Source: Alphaproteobacteria bacterium (GTDB lineage: Bacteria; Pseudomonadota; Alphaproteobacteria; Rhodospirillales; Rhodospirillaceae). From it: a DNA stretch of 64,000 nt. The notes below the pieces were generated by a model. The model searched no databases. It worked only from the letters and a program-made list of their open reading frames with translations, and was not told the origin of the DNA. The DNA is taken from the NCBI GenBank assembly GCA_030604885.1, contig JAUVUZ010000012.1:1-64000 (forward strand), read 5' to 3'. The position numbers and the translations under genes were made by a program. Shown one piece after another: positions 63,340-64,000 of this stretch. Each line of letters begins with the position of its first letter. Within the stretch, counting starts at the first letter, position 1.

Positions 63340-63906
63340 TCAGAGATACGGCGGCGTGCAGGCGGAGACGAGGGTGCAGGGGGCGTCGAAGGGGTTGCGG
63401 AAGCGGTGCGGCAGGCGGCTGTCGAACAGGTAGGAATCCCCCGGCCCGAGCACGTATTTGCGGTCTTCCACCGTCAGCTCCATGCGGCCGGAGATGACGA
63501 TGCCGCCCTCCTGGCTTTCGTGGCGCAGCATCGAGCGGCCGGTGTCGGCGCCGGGCTGGTAGGTCTCGAACAGGATCTGCAGCTGGTGCTTGTGGGCGTC
63601 GCCGACCTGGCGGAACGACACCCGGCCCTCGTTGGTGCGGCCGATTTCCGAGGCGATTTCCGGCATTTCGTCGGCGGCGAAGACGATCCGCTCGGGCGAC
63701 GGCACCGCCTGGCTGAAGAACTCCGACAGCGTCATCGGCAGGCCTTCCAGCACCTTGCGCAGGCTCGCCACCGAGGGGCTGTTGCGGTTCTGCTCGATCA
63801 GCGAGATCGTGCCGTTGGTGACGCCCGCGCGGCGCGCCAGCTCGCGCTGCGACAGCCCGGCCGCCTCGCGCACCGCGCGCAACCGCGTTCCGACATCGAA
63901 CTCCAT
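63340..63906 (-). CDS. XRE-cupin transcriptional regulator (PuuR-like)
   Basis: The protein has 188 residues from ATG 63906 (after GGAGAGGAC), shorter than the track ORF. The N-terminal XRE HTH (about 5-62) reads LRAVREAAGLSQRELARRAG and NGTISLIEQNRNSPSVASLRKVLEGLPMTLSEFF, quoted in part. The cupin domain (about 110-185) contains ILFETYQPGADTG, GGIVISGRMEL and DSYLFDSRLPHRFRNP. The layout and the FETYQPG segment match PuuR, the putrescine-responsive repressor of the putrescine-to-GABA pathway in E. coli. It converges with the symporter gene. It likely controls the ABC, gab and symporter units. Confidence 0.92.
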   Translation of the reverse strand: MEFDVGTRLRAVREAAGLSQRELARRAGVTNGTISLIEQNRNSPSVASLRKVLEGLPMTLSEFFSQAVPSPERIVFAADEMPEIASEIGRTNEGRVSFRQVGDAHKHQLQILFETYQPGADTGRSMLRHESQEGGIVISGRMELTVEDRKYVLGPGDSYLFDSRLPHRFRNPFDAPCTLVSACTPPYL

Positions 63907-64000
63907 CGTCCTCTCCGGGCAGGGGGCCAAGCCGCGCCATTATTGGGGCATCGCCCGCCCGCGGTCCAGTCCGGGATTGGCATTTTCCGATTCGCGGCAT

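Overview
The window is very GC-rich with strong G/C third-position bias, except for an AT-rich island at about 0.7-3.0 kb. Gene content suggests an alphaproteobacterium, perhaps Rhodospirillales-like: a PuuR-type regulator, an alphaproteobacterial polyamine/GABA ABC transporter with a long PotB insertion, an FbpABC iron importer, DUF2703/ArsN2 arsenic genes, and dispersed palindromes that translate as MPAQAGIH-like peptides. This placement is inferred from gene families only. I saw no rRNA, tRNA, CRISPR array, insertion sequence or replication origin.

Layout. (a) 0-3 kb: the C-terminal end of a CdiA/filamentous-haemagglutinin protein with a variable toxin-like tail, two abutting small membrane proteins (candidate immunity proteins), then a possible displaced haemagglutinin scrap and a third small membrane protein. 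(b) 3-7.1 kb: a diguanylate cyclase fused to haemerythrin, a lone PTS EIIB, and glmS. (c) 7.3-15.2 kb: an extra micro-ORF plus kdpFABCDE, closed by a clear intrinsic terminator. (d) 15.5-22.2 kb: a mannitol operon: mtlA (EIICBA), mtlD, an EIIA-HPr-EI fusion that supplies all general PTS functions, and an AraC regulator. (e) 22.1-28.1 kb: two divergent arsenic operons (arsR-permease-thioredoxin-arsN2, and arsRC fusion-arsD-arsA-DUF2703) plus a YecH-like gene.

(f) 28.2-36.9 kb: a PrpR-type sigma-54 activator faces a textbook -24/-12 promoter that drives a KdgT-type permease, a LarA-family nickel-pincer racemase/epimerase, its maturation genes larC and larE, and glycerate kinase. larB and a small Cys-rich gene converge on them. 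(g) 39.0-48.0 kb: aldarate catabolism. gudD-garL-garR (minus) diverge from a tripartite tricarboxylate-type transporter (tctCBA), garD and a LacI regulator (plus), with two LacI-type operators exactly 60 bp apart between them. Together with glycerate kinase this makes a full route from glucarate/galactarate to pyruvate plus 2-phosphoglycerate. The LarA homologue probably feeds a related hydroxy acid into the same glycerate node.

(h) 48.1-49.6 kb: a glycine-zipper lipoprotein, a DUF72 protein and a DUF2795 protein. (i) 49.6-53.3 kb: iron transporter fbpC-fbpA-fbpB (minus) with a perfect 10+3+10 palindrome upstream. (j) 53.4-63.9 kb: an apparent GABA/polyamine regulon: gabD-gabT, a 280-bp tandem palindrome array, a potA-potD-potB-potC type ABC operon, an NSS-family sodium symporter and a PuuR-like XRE-cupin repressor. 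A 16-bp element (14/16 identical) sits upstream of both gabD and the ABC operon and ties these units together.

Most long minus-strand ORFs in the track are codon-bias shadows. Starts were moved inward wherever a Shine-Dalgarno sequence, a family N-terminus or an ATGA overlap favoured it.
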